Assembly: GCA_949825065.1 (NCBI GenBank)
Contig: OX463846.1
Coordinates: 13,267,753 to 13,331,752 of the forward strand
Reading direction: 5' to 3'
DNA length: 64,000 bases
Source of the DNA: Odontocerum albicorne
Taxonomy: Eukaryota; Arthropoda; Insecta; Trichoptera; Odontoceridae
The notes beneath the pieces were generated by a model that saw nothing but the letters and a program-made list of their open reading frames with translations, was not told the DNA's origin and made no database searches. Of the stretch, positions 33,625 through 44,868 are shown piece by piece. The position numbers and the translations under genes are program-made. The stretch's first letter is position 1. Each line of letters begins with the position of its first letter.

Positions 33625-33700
33625 TATCTGGTAGTGCAGTGGTCTAAACTGGTAGTCCCCGGTCCAATTCCTGTTGTGGTCGTCTACATTACCATTTTAT
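33625..33700 (+). mobile_element. tRNA-like head remnant
   Basis: TCTGGTAGTGCAGTGGTCTA as an A-box-like part and CCCCGGTCCAATTCCTG as the B-box-like part, then a short tail. CAGTGGTCTAAAC at 33637 could instead be a hAT terminus; the two readings cannot be separated here. Confidence 0.35.
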
Positions 33701-34084
33701 CACATTTCTAAATTAGAAATATATTCGTACTTACTCCATATTTCAACCTATAAACAAGTTTTACGTGAAGAAAAAATCTTTGTTCCATAGTCGAGTCAAA
33801 GGATCCACCAAAGATGTGATAATTATGAAATGTGAAGTACATTCTTCAATTCTTATGGCAGTGTTTTTGTCAATTTTAATTACTTGTTTTAATTACCTTT
33901 CATTCTCATTATTTGCACTCATGTATGATATTATTTTAACAAACCTCAATTTAACCAAAATTGTGATAATTGATTTAATATATTCTTTAAAATCTTGATA
34001 CAGTTAAATGATGTATTTTTTATATGACAATTTGCTACTTGGTAATTAATCTATTTATCAGAAAAGAGTTTAATATATAAAATG

Positions 34085-34150
34085 ACTAACTGTAAAGCAT
34101 TCGCGTCAAGCAAGCGGGTGCCCCAGGTTCGATTCCTGGTTGATTGTTTT
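34085..34150 (+). mobile_element. tRNA-like remnant with intact B box
   Basis: CCCCAGGTTCGATTCCTGG (about 34122-34140) is a perfect T-arm: CCAGG pairs with CCTGG around a GTTCGATT-type loop. Upstream AACTGTAAAGCATTCGCG is a poor D-arm, and no acceptor stem pairs, so this is not a functional tRNA gene. It is probably a SINE head. Confidence 0.45.
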
Positions 34151-35123
34151 TATGTAGCTTATGTGCTGCAAACCATAAATTCTTATATCGCTATTAAAAT
34201 AAAACAAAACTAGCGCTATATAAAAAACTGCATAATGAAAAAGTGGAGTAGATTAAATTTGCAGATCGACTTGGAACATTGATTTCCATCGAAACTTTGG
34301 GTTTGATCTGTCAAGAGTGTGTGCTTGCTAAAGTACAAGAGCTTGCACCTTACAAAACCAATACACGTACAGACGCTTTCCATCCACAAAATGACTGATA
34401 ATCATACTTTATCGTGAGGGCTAGTTTATCGTAATAAAAGCACAACCGATCTCTTGCTCTATATAACGTCTCCTGAAATGAGCACTGCTTTTTTAACGGG
34501 TCAATTTATATGATAGATGTTCAGCTTCTGTTATTTTTGTCATTCGCACTTATCACAATAATTGATCTTCCAAGACTATCGTCAACCCCCCGTGCTATGT
34601 ATCCAAAGTACCGTTAGATTCCTCTTGTACACGGTTAATCGATCGATCGGTTCTTCTGACAGTTAATGAAATGTGCGAGAGCTGCCTCCAATACCAAGTC
34701 TGAATGGCATCAATTATTTGTCTTTTGAGTATCTAGGTCTCCGTACCTAGTAGAAAAATGGAGAAAATGATAGACTGTATCAGTTCGGTTAGGGTTTAGA
34801 CCAATCGTGTCTTGGGAAAAATAAAATTTGCAATCAATCAAGAGGAAAGAAAAATAAAACAACGCAAAAAGTCAATGAATATAAATATAAACTAGAATTT
34901 TAAGTTCAGACTAAATACTTATTTATGACTTTAAAATTTTATTATTTGTATTCAAAGCAAGACCTTACAAATACGCTCCAAACTTTAAAATAACGTAATT
35001 AAACCAAGCGAATCCTTTATTCTACGGCCAATTTGTGTGCAATTTTCATTTAAATACCTACAATTTTTTTCAGTAAATTATTTTTATTATTTAGTATTTT
35101 TTGTGAATGAATGTCCATTACCA
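34151..35123. other. spacer containing a D1 fragment at 34379-34445
   Basis: TCCACAAAATGACTG, TTTATCGTGAGGG and TAATAAAAGCAC match part a of repeat D1 at 31309. The rest is A+T-rich without a gene. Confidence 0.4.
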
Positions 35124-35302
35124 GTGACGAGTATATAGAAGGCACAATCCAAAGTAGGGGATTAGATTACTTGACGTTGGTGTCACCGGAGATAGCTATT
35201 TAAGCTAATTTGTGATAGGGGTATATCCATTTGTATGTCGGGCAAGGAGCACCAGTACTTGCAGCTTGTCTGCATCTTGTTTCTTCATTGGGTTCCTGAT
35301 AA
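35124..35302. repeat. 179-bp direct repeat, left copy
   Basis: It starts GTGACGAGTATA and ends GGGTTCCTGATAA. It shares AAAGTAGGGGAT, ATTTAAG, CAATTTGTGATAGGGGTATA and GGGCAAGGAGC with 35794-35972. The offset between copies is 670 bp. A pair of direct repeats around about 490 bp fits a very small terminal-repeat retrotransposon (TRIM-like), or a duplicated unique segment. Confidence 0.75.
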
Positions 35303-35793
35303 TAAATTTATAAGCAATTTTAATTTAAATATTAATTATTTCAGTAAAAAATAGTGAAATGTAGTATTTTTCGTTAATGTTAAACTATGAATTGTTTTAT
35401 TAAGGTAAGTTAACATACCGTACGATAAGTTTGAGACCACTGTTCTAGAGAACAGTGGCGGGGGACCGTGGAGCATCGATGTGACGAGTGGGGTCTGGGA
35501 CACCCCGGTCGCAGCCCACTCAGCCCGTACACATTATTATTGTGACGAGGCTATTATTCTGTCATGTCGCTTTGTTGTTATTATTTGAAGGGTACAGGGA
35601 AGGAACGTGCAATGTCACTCAACTACATTCGATCACAAATAATTTTCTGTTTAAAAGAGCTTCACTGGTTAAGGAGTCGTATTATTGTATAACACTTTCG
35701 TTGAAAATATCTAGTACAACTAGACGTTATTATTGTCATGTGGTAATCTCTTCCAATATACCAGAAAAAATATTGAAGAACAAATTTTAATCC
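35303..35793. other. segment between direct repeats; GC-rich start
   Basis: The segment 35445-35540 is strongly GC-rich (CAGTGGCGGGGGACC, GGACACCCCGGTCGC). An open frame 35488-35790 (100 codons) spans it but has no recognised domain. AGTTTGAGACCACTG at 35428-35442 looks like a hAT right end, without a confident partner. Confidence 0.35.
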
Positions 35794-35972
35794 GTGACGA
35801 GTATAGTAGAAGGCATAATATAAAGTAGGGGATCAGGGTAATTGACGGTGGTGCTACTGAAGATGGTTATTTAAGTCAATTTGTGATAGGGGTATATCCT
35901 GTTGACAATAGGGCAAGGAGCTTCAGTACTTATATCTTGCGTGCGTCTTTTTCTTCAATGGGTCCCTGATAA
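35794..35972. repeat. 179-bp direct repeat, right copy
   Basis: The counterpart of 35124-35302, with many substitutions and small indels, so the duplication is old. It ends immediately before the histone H3-like remnant. Confidence 0.75.
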
Positions 35973-35975
35973 AAA

Positions 35976-36125
35976 ACAATAGTTCTACGCCATTTGGTTC
36001 TTTCTGCTGCTGTTAAAGTACGACCATACGGGATATGGCTTCCAGGAAGCGTAGCACTCAGAGGTCGTTAGTCTTATACATAAACTGTTTTTTGAGATGA
36101 ATCAGGCTCGGCTAACTTGAATTCA
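35976..36125 (+). pseudogene. decayed histone H3-like fragment
   Basis: Read in frame with GTTAAA at 36015, the translation is T-I-V-L-R-H...S-A-A-V-K, aligning with the H3 stretch TKAARK...STGGVK. After a shift comes PGSVALR (CCAGGAAGCGTAGCACTCAG), matching PGTVALR of H3. A deletion removes roughly the next seven residues, then comes LIHKLFFE (H3: LIRKLPFQ). A last part, Q-x-x-x-T-x-I-x-F, matches QDFKTDLRF. The order and spacing of five blocks fit H3 and no other family I know. A stop, indels and missing N- and C-termini mean it cannot be functional. Found by eye; a protein alignment is needed to confirm it. Confidence 0.55.
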
Positions 36126-36156
36126 ATTTCGAATGGCTCGCTTTGGACCTGTAATA

Positions 36157-36756
36157 CGAGGCTTATCCAAAAACTAAGGTTACAAGGGCTCCTGAGGCCG
36201 GGTGAAATTTTTTATATCAAAGTTGGTGCATCTGGCGTGTAGGGGGGATCCTAACGGTCAGTTTATTTGGTTACTTTTCTGATAAAACAGTCACGGTAAA
36301 TTCTTCCGATGGAGAGGTCGTCGTGCGTTCCCTCCAACTCTCGTCCGTGCGAGACTCGCGCGGTCATCAATTTTTTGACTTTGCAGAAAAATACCGCCGC
36401 GAATATCCATCGGAAGCTCGTGGAAATTTATGGTAGTGATGTGATGAGTCGACAACATGTCACGAAGTGGGTTAGATTGTTCAGAGTAGGCCGTACTGAT
36501 ATTCACGACGAGGCAACGCAGTGATTTCTGAAGAATTTGTGCAAAAAATTGAAGAACAAGTGCGAAATGACCGCTTGATGACCTTCACGAAGAATTCCCT
36601 GACATTTCTCGAAGTTTCCTTGAAAATATTGTGTCGGAAAAGTTTGGTTACAAGAAGTTGTGTGCTAGATGGGTGCCCAGAATGCTCACACCGGAGCATA
36701 CTCAAAATCGCGTGAACGTCGCGGGTTAATTTTTGGATTGTTTTGCACAGGAGGGA
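36157..36756 (+). pseudogene. mariner transposase, frameshifted and truncated
   Basis: A mariner-like end, CGAGGCTTATCCAAAAAC, starts at 36157 next to TA. ATG at 36309 opens a frame reading ETRAVINFLTLQKNTAANIH, RKLVEIYGSDVMSRQHVTKW and VRLFRVGRTDIHDEA, the HTH domain of mariner transposases. A frameshift by deletion at about 36524 leads to EEFVQKIEEQVRNDRLMT. A second shift at about 36580 gives LHEEFPDISRS, FGYKKLCARWVPRMLT and RVNVAG, then a stop at 36727. A few mariner-like codons (FLDCFAQEG) remain up to 36756, where satellite sequence takes over. The catalytic D,D(34)D domain is missing. Confidence 0.93.
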
Positions 36757-39700
36757 GTTTGAGGTTTAGGACGAAAAACACGAAAACATGTCTAGCAAAT
36801 AAAATTTCTGTCGTCATTTTGTACATATATTCGTAAACTTGGTTGTCAATGGCAAATTTTCGGGTGAAAAGTGTGAAGTTTGCGCCTTTCACTAAGAAAT
36901 GTACTAACATATAATATTTAGTAGGATTTGAGATTTTATATCACAATTAACGTAAATGCGTTTCTACTACACTTTTGTTATAATTCATTATAATTCGAGC
37001 ATATATTCGTACAAAAAATTGGTTTGTTGTTAGTCAAAATTAATATAATTTGTTCAATATTTACGCAAACTATCGAAATTTCGCAAAATTTGAAGTTTAG
37101 GACGAATAACACGAAAGCGTGTAGAACAAATAATATCCATGTCGTCATTTTGTACATATATTTGTAAACTTGGTTGTCAATAGCAAATTTTCGGGTGAAA
37201 AGTGTGAAGTTTTCGCCTTTTACTACGAAATTTACTAACATATTTAGCAGGATTTGAGATTTTATATCACAATTAACGTAAATGCGTTTCTACTACATTT
37301 ATGTCTTAATTCATTATAATTCGAGCATATTTGTAACAAAAAATGGTTTTTTGTTAGCCAAAATTAAGATAATTCGTTCAATATTGACGCAAAATATAGA
37401 TATTCCGCTAAATGTGAGGTTTAGGACGAAAAACACAAAAACGTGTAGAACAAATAATATTTCTGTCGTCATTTTGTACATATATATATATTCGCAAACT
37501 TGGTTGTCAATGGAAAATTTTCGGGTGAAAAGTGTAAAGTTTTCGCCTTTTACTAAGAAATATTCTAACATATTTAGTAGAATTTGAGATTTTATATCAC
37601 AATTAACGTAAATGCGTTTCTACTACACTTATGTTGTACAAAGATAATTCGAGCATATTTGTACAAAAAAATGGTTTTTTGTTAGCCAAAATTAATATAA
37701 TTCGTTCAATATTGACGCAAAATTAAGAAATTTCGCAAAATTTGAGGTTTAGGACGAAAAACACGAAAACGTGTAGAACAAATAATATTTCTGTCGTCAT
37801 TATGTACATATGTTCGTAAACTTGGTTGTCAATGGCAAATTTTCGGGTGAAAAGTGTGAAGTTTTCGCCTTTTACTAAGAAATTTACTAACATATTTAGC
37901 AGGATTTGAGATTTTATATCACAATTAACGTAAATGCGTTTGTACTACACTTATGTCTCTTAATTAATGATAATTCGAGCATATTTGTACAAGAAAATGG
38001 TTTTTTGTTAGCCAAAATTAAGATAATTCGTTCCATATTGACGCAAAATATCGAAATTTCACTAAATTTGAGGTTTAGGACGAAAAACACGAAAACGTGT
38101 AGAACAAATAATATTTCTGTCGTCATTTTGTACATATATTCGTCGCAAACTTGGTTGTCAATGGCAAATTTTCGGGTGAAAAGTGTGAAGTTTTCGCCTT
38201 TTACTAAGAAATGTACTAACATATTTAGCAGGTTTTGAGATTTTATATCACAATTAACGCAAATGCGGTTTTTCTACACTTGTGACTTAATTCATTATAA
38301 TTCGACCATATTTGTACAAAAAATTGTTTTTTTGATAGTCAAAATTAATATATTATAATTCGTTCAATATTTACGCAAACTATCGAAATTTCACAAAATT
38401 TGAGGTTTAGGACGAATAACACGAAAACGTGTAGAACAAATAATATTTATGTCGTCATTTTGTACATATATTTGTAAACTTGGTTGTCAATAGCAAATTT
38501 TCGGGTGAAAAGTGTGAAGTTTTCGCCTTTTACTACGAAAATTACTAACATATTTAGCAGGATTTGAGATTTTATATCACAATTAACGTAAATGCGTTTC
38601 TACTACACTTGTGTCTTAATTCATTATAATTCGAGCATATTCGTACAAAAAATTGGTTTGTTGTCAGTCAAAATTAATAATAATTCGTTCTATATTTACG
38701 CAAAATATAGCAATTTCGCTAAATGTGAGGTTTAGGACGAAAAACACGAAAACGTGTAGAACAAATCATATTTCTGTCGTCATTTTGTACATATATTCGC
38801 AAACTTGGTTGTCAATGGCAAATTTTTGGGTGAAAAGTGTGAAGTTTTCGCCTTTCAGAGAAACGTACTAACATATTTAGTAGGATTTGAGATTTTATAT
38901 CACAATTAACGTAAATGCGTTTCTACTATACTTTTGTTATAATTCATTATAATTCGAGCATATATTCGTACAAAAATTGGTTTGTAGTTAGTCAAAATTA
39001 ATATAATTTGTTCAATATTTACGCAAACTATCGAAATTTCGCAAAATTTGAGGTTTAGGACAAATAACACGAAAACGTGTAGAACAAATAATATCCATGT
39101 CGTCATTTTGTACATATATTTGTAAACTTGGTTGTCAATAGCAAATTTTCGGGTGAAAAGTGTGAAGTTTTCGCCTTTTACTACGAAATTTACTAACATA
39201 TTTAGCAGGATTTGAGATTTTATATCACAATTAACGTAAATGCGTTTCTACTACATTTATGTCTTAATTCATTATAATTCGAGCATATTTGTAACAAAAA
39301 ATGGTTTTTTGTTAGCCAAAATTAAGATAATTCGTTCAATATTGACGCAAAATATAGATATTCCGCTAAATGTGAGGTTTAGGACGAAAAACACAAAAAC
39401 GTGTAGAACAAATAATATTTCTGTCGTCATTTTGTACATATATATATTCGCAAACTTGGTTGTCAATGGCAAATTTTCGGGTGAAAAGTGTAAAGTTTTC
39501 GCCTTTTACTAAGAAATATTCTAACATATTTAGTAGAATTTGAGATTTTATATCACAATTAACGTAAATGCGTTTCTACTACACTTATGTTGCACAATGA
39601 TAATTCGAGCATATTTGTACAAAAAAATGGTTTTTTGTTAGCCAAAATTAAGATAATTCGTTCAATATTGACGCAAAATATAGAAATTTACTAAATTTGA

Positions 39701-40980
39701 GGTTTAGGACGAAAAACACGTAAACAAGTAGAACAAATAATATTTCTGTCGTCATTTTGTACATATATTTGTAAACTTGGTTGTCAATGGCAAATTTTCG
39801 GGTGAAAAGTGTGAAGTTTTCGCCTTTTACTAAGAAATGTACTAACATGTTTAGCAGGTTTTGAGATTTTATACTACAATTAACGTAAATGCGTTTCTAG
39901 TACACTTTTGTCTTAATTCATTAATATTCGAGCATATTTGTACAAAAAATTGTTTTTTTGTTAGTGAAAATTAATATAATTCATTCAATATTGATGCAAA
40001 CTATCGAAATTTCGCAAAATTTGAGGTTTAGGACGAAAAACACGAAAACGTGTAGAACAAATAATATTTATGTCGTCATTTTGTACATATATTTGTAAAC
40101 TTGGGGGCTCAACGGCAAATTTTCGGGTGAAAAGTATGAAGTTTACGCCTTTTTCTAAGAAATGTACTAACATATTTAGCAGGTTTTGAGATTTTATATC
40201 ACAATTAACGTAAATGCGTTTCTACTACACTTGTGTCTTAATTCATTATAATTCAAGCATATATTCGTACAAAAAAATGGTTTTTTGTTAGCCAAAATTA
40301 AGATAATTCGTTCAATATTGACGCAAAATATAGAAATTTCACTAAATTTGAGGTTTAGGACGAAAAACACGAAAACAAGTAGAACAAATAATATTTCTGT
40401 CGTCATTTTGTACATATATTTGTAAACTTGGTTGTCAATGGCAAATTTTCGGGTGAAAAGTGTGAAGTTTTCGCCTTTTACTAAGAAATGTACTAACATA
40501 TTTAGCAGGTTTTGAGATTTTATATTACAATTAACGTAAATGCGTTTCTAGTACACTTTTGTCTTAATTCATTAATATTCGAGCATATTTGTACAAAAAA
40601 TTGTTTTTTTGTTAGTCAAAATTAATATAATTCATTCAATATTGATGCAAACTATCGAAATTTCGCAAAATTTGAGGTTTAGGACGAAAAACACGAAAAC
40701 GTGTAGAACCAATAATATTTATGTCGTCATTTTGTACATATATTTGTAAACTTGGTTGTCAATGGCAAATTTTCGGGTGAAAAGTGTGAAGTTTTCGCCT
40801 TTTACTAAGAAATGTACTAACATATTTAGCAGGTTTTGCGATTTTATATTACAATTAACGTAAATGCGTTTCTACTACACTTTTGTCTTAGTTTATTATA
40901 ATTCGAGCATATTTGTACAAAAAATTGTTTTTTTGTTAGTCAAAATTAATATTATTCGTTCAATATTGACGCAAAGTATT
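36757..40980. repeat. ~325-bp satellite, 13 tandem monomers with higher-order structure
   Basis: GAGGTTTAGGACGAA marks monomers at 36761, 37092, 37416, 37744, 38070, 38402, 38727, 39050, 39374, 39699, 40023, 40350 and 40674; spacing is 323-332 bp. Each unit carries the hairpin ACACG-AAAA-CGTGT, GTCGTCATTTTGTACATATA, AACTTGGTTGTCAATGG and TTTTCGGGTGAAAAGTGTG. Units 1-3 match units 7-9 better than their neighbours, with exact offsets of 1958 bp for 37092/39050 and 37416/39374, giving a six-unit higher-order repeat. Units 10-11 match 12-13 (period 651 bp). Long frames on both strands recur once per monomer, but 325 is not a multiple of three and they stop each time. They are by-products, not genes. 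Confidence 0.97.
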
Positions 40981-42240
40981 AAACTGATGGAGATTATTCT
41001 GCAAGATCGATAATTAGGATATTAATTGCATGTTTTCAACAGCAGTGATCAATAGTTGACTTCGAGTCGGAAGACCGTGTACTATTCGCACTAATGATAA
41101 TATTTAAAGGGCACAAGGGAGTGTTGCTGATGATCAAGCTTATCAAATCTATAATCAGAGGATTTTCAGTTCAGCTCAGAATGTTTCGAACTACAGTGCA
41201 ACGAATCTTTAGAGGTTATTCGTATTTCTTTCGATTTATAAAATTAGGCGATTTATAAAATCCAGTTGGTCAAAATATTCAGCCCAAAATCTACAACATC
41301 TTGAATATGGTGTTGGAGTGCGACTTATGGGTCACTCTGTATATAATATACTGCATTATTAAGCACAAACATACATAATCTTTAAACAATTCATATATTT
41401 TTTTGAATACTTTGTTAATATTTGTATTAACTGTTAAACATGTACTTTGTTAATATTTGTATTGAATTGAATACTTTGTTAATATTTGTATTAACTTTTT
41501 TTCACTATCAATGTGCTTTCCACCAGGAATTTAATACTCTCCCAACTCATTATTTAATATGTCTAAACCATCTCCAGGATCCTTTTTTAATTCTACTTTG
41601 AAAAAGTTGTATAAATTAAATTGACATTTGTTTATTTTTATTACCATCAATTGAAATATAAGATAAAAGAACGACATAGCTCGGTTTGTCCTCATAAATA
41701 GACAGATAAGTCTGTATTCTGTACAATGTCCATCAAAGGGCTCCCCCAAAGCGCCGTCACATAATCAGCCTAATCTCTTTTCATTCGCTCTTTCGGGGTT
41801 AAACCCTTTTGTGATTTGCTGTCAGGGGTGTATTATGCACGCAATAACGGGTTGAGAGAGATATGTTGGAGTGGACACTTTTTAGACGAGTTGGATTTAA
41901 TCGTTATTATTCAATTAATTCTAAAAAATATTTTTTAAAACCACATGTTACAAAATAAAACTGGTTTTGTTATATTAAAACCTGGTCATAGAACTTGAGA
42001 AAGATAAAATATTTTGATTTACCAATTGTTTGTAATGATAATAAAGATTTTTTTGGGTTTATATACATTTAAAAATTTAATACTTGTTTTCACTAACATA
42101 ACGACCTCAGAGACCTAGTCAATAAAACATTTGCTATGCATTCTAGGTATTCCGGGTTTTGTTCCGATGACGCCTTATATACGTCAAAAGGGTTCGGGTC
42201 TACTTAAAATCATTTTCTGGTTTTCCGTCGTTATTTTTTT
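40981..42240. other. spacer after the satellite; possible transposon end at 41325-41345
   Basis: No gene is seen. GACTTATGGGTCACTCTGTATA near 41323-41344 resembles the 3' end of many Tc1/mariner-like elements (ending ...CCCTGTATA), but no matching left end was found. A TACTTTGTTAATATTTGTAT segment is repeated at 41408, 41442 and 41468. Confidence 0.35.
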
Positions 42241-42408
42241 CCAATCTCCCATTCCCTCTCCATCAATGAGCTTGTTATTTTTCCAATCTCCTATTCCCTC
42301 TTCATCAATGAGCTTGTTATTTTTCCAATCTCCCATTCCCTCTCCATCAATGAGCTTGTTATTTTTCCAATCTCCCATTCCCTCTCCATCAATGAGCTTG
42401 TTATTTTT
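42241..42408. repeat. 42-bp minisatellite, four exact-period units
   Basis: CCAATCTCC starts at 42241, 42283, 42325 and 42367. Each unit reads on through CATTCCCTCTCCATCAATGA and GCTTGTTATTTTT. Because 42 is a multiple of three, open frames run through on both strands (SPSMSLLFFQSPIP-type plus, MGDWKNNKLIDGEG minus). No flanking coding signal supports a gene. Confidence 0.95.
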
Positions 42409-43944
42409 TTATGTTTATTTTTAATGAATTTCGTTTGATTTTTATTGTTTATATACTACAACATTATTTTTTTCTCCATGTCAATAATGTAAATCCCCAC
42501 CCTTTCACTCAAAATGTTTTAAAACAATTGTACAGTAACATAAATTGGAATATACTGGCACTTCGAAATAAATCCACCATATTGGACACTGTACAATTAA
42601 GTTTTTTTGAAAAAAATTGTTACCTTTCTGTGATTTGTAGTATTAATAAAATTTATAACAATTTGAGATTTTCGTGTCTACTCCAATGGTTAATGTTCTT
42701 TTAATGATGTTCATTGAAGGCTCATTTAATGGGGCCGAATACCATATTGTAAAACAATAGCTTCAATAAGGATATGATGAGGATTACCATACGAATGATA
42801 CAACTACCATATCAGAAATAGTACACGAGTAGTAGACAATAAACAAACAACAGCAAACAAATGCCACCATCAAAAACTAACATGAGTAGTAAAAAAATAC
42901 ATATAATATTTTTTACAAATTTAAATATTTTTGTGAACAAGTTCAGATCTTATTTGAAAAAAATATATCGGTTTTTATCTAGTCTGTTAATTTTTGTGAA
43001 AATTCTTAGTTTTTAAATATTTATTAAAATAGTGTTCGTTATTTCATTTGTCATATCTATATACAATTGAATTATATTGAAGAATATGAATCTCTTAATA
43101 GAAAATATTTTTGACCCGACATTTGGTTTTGACTAATTATTATTTTATTAACAAAATTAAATCCAAATTTGGCATTTTAAAAATTGTCGTAAGTAACAAA
43201 AACATTATAGGCGCAACTGAATAAACACAATAAATCTGATAAAAACGTTGTAAAAAATCCTCTCTTTGAGCAGTTGTTTCGAGAAAAACACGTGTTGTCA
43301 AATTAATATCTTTGCGAAGTAAACTAATAAATTCACTCCATTTTTACGATGGATCAAGGGAGAGTCGTTGTTTGGAGAAGGAATCGTGAACATTTTTGAC
43401 GAAAAAATATATTGAAAAAAAAAACACAATATTTAAGGAAACTAATTTTGTAGCAAAATATATTACTGATCACGTTTTCCTTACTTCAAAACGTTGTTTT
43501 TAAAATACTTAAATCGTTATTAGTAAAAATATTTGCATAATAAAGATGATGATTATCGTCAGCAATATGAAAATAATATAAAATCTTTTTGAACCTATCC
43601 CTTTTCTTTATAAGTTGTGATTTTTGTGATCAATCGAGGAGTGAGTGTCTTCAACTGTGATGCCTTTATGTAGGTACGTGATGTATCAGTAGTCTACAAA
43701 CAATACATGGAAAATATAACGTATAATTTAATGTGTGATCCCAAATCATTATTTGATCATATGAAAACTATACAAAGAGATTCAAATTAAGAATTCGAGA
43801 TAAATTAGAGATAGCTTCCTAAAGCATTTATTTGTTGTTCATGTTTTTTTAATTAACTCAAGCGGTTTGGAGAGATTTAATACCAGAAATCGGCAGTATA
43901 CTCAATACTTGATGTTTTCACAAAAAAAAAACGTTTGAAAATCT
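42409..43944. other. A+T-rich spacer
   Basis: Nothing recognisable. The frame 42411-42704 is low-complexity. Confidence 0.45.
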
Positions 43945-44062
43945 ATAAAAAAACTTAAGAATTCGAGGGCTTTAGGACCGGACGGCATTCCCATGTTATT
44001 TTTAATAGATGTGGAGAAGTGTGCCTATTGTCTACATACTTGTTTTTATTTTAATTACAAAT
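43945..44062 (+). pseudogene. non-LTR reverse transcriptase fragment, domain 0
   Basis: AATTCGAGGGCTTTAGGACC and CGACGGCATTCCC-type bases at 43959-43995 translate to KNSRALGPDGIPMLFL, the KS-x-APGPDGIP block that opens non-LTR reverse transcriptases. It is followed by a stretch resembling the next C-x-x-x-L-x-x-IF-x-x-S helix. Only about 40 residues survive. Confidence 0.7.
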
Positions 44063-44202
44063 GAAAAAAAATCTCAGGAGTTAAAAATCACTACAATAAA
44101 AAAGGCATTAGAATTCAGAATAAGCAGCATATAGGTTACACTACAGAAAAACATTACTTAAGATGTGAAATGGCCTTGAGTAAAACCAGTAAGAAAGTGA
44201 AT
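44063..44202. other. short spacer
   Basis: Nothing recognisable. Confidence 0.3.
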
Positions 44203-44280
44203 CCATCAGGAATCAAACCAGGGGCGCTCACTTGCTTAGCGTGAATACTAACCGTTAGAACTCGGAAGCCGTCAATTATA
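44203..44280 (-). mobile_element. tRNA-like SINE head
   Basis: The minus strand reads GACGGCTTCCGAGTTCTAA, CGGTTAGTATTCACGC (A-box part) and CCCCTGGTTTGATTCCTG (B box). The body is not obvious. Confidence 0.6.
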
Positions 44281-44644
44281 TGTTTATACGAGTATAAATA
44301 TATATCATACTTATAATAATATCTACCCAGATCTATCCAGAATGCTCTGAAGGTCATCCGAAGGGTAAAAAAATGTACAATCTAAAAAACAAACGTCAAC
44401 TAGAAAACTCATGATTGTTAATAATTTAAATGGTTCTGATTTGTAATAACAGATGTCGCACTATATTTTTTCTGTTTTGTAAACAAAACGAGACGCGCGC
44501 TGTAATAATCCAATAATTAATTTGAAATAATTTATCTTTTTCTACGCCCTGAAACAATGTATTGAATAAATATTGTAATAGTCGCGAGTGAAGATTTTAA
44601 AGTTTTGACATTTAACTGTCCGTAGATGTGTCGGGGCGATATTT

Positions 44645-44725
44645 TTGTGTTTAACGTGAACTTTTGTTTAGGAAATTGATATAAAATGTATTCATAGAAT
44701 TAGCAAGTAGTTAATTCCATGAATA
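44645..44725. repeat. dispersed repeat D2, copy 2
   Basis: TTTTGTGTTTAACGTG, GGAAATTGATATAAAATG, TTAGCAAGTAG match 10092-10185 in order. Confidence 0.5.
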
Positions 44726-44868
44726 TTTGTTTTAGTATGTTACAAAAATGTGTCGATATGTAATAGAACTAACTGGTTCAGTTCTGGATATCAGTAAATA
44801 ATGAATATCCTTTTTAGAACGCCCTTGATGAGAACTTTCTCACTAAACGGTTTTAGAATTTTCTCACT

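Noticed and set aside
34085..34150. Candidate functional tRNA gene
   Set aside because: A perfect T-arm is present, but the acceptor and D stems do not pair and no cloverleaf forms.
33637..35442. A 1.8-kb hAT element between CAGTGGTCTAAAC and AGTTTGAGACCACTG
   Set aside because: The termini are similar, but the flanking 8-mers (TGGTAGTG and TTCTAGAG) do not match and no transposase is inside; chance or two different elements.
36978..40499. Recurrent 60-110 codon frames on both strands inside the satellite (MLVHFLVKGENFTLF-type minus, MRFYYIYVLIHYN-type plus)
   Set aside because: They recur once per monomer, terminate within about one unit because the period is not a multiple of three, and appear on both strands; they are products of the repeat sequence.
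40981..41345. Continuation of the mariner on the right side of the satellite
   Set aside because: No transposase motif (catalytic D residues or the usual C-terminal blocks) could be read; only a generic ...GTCACTCTGTATA end was seen.
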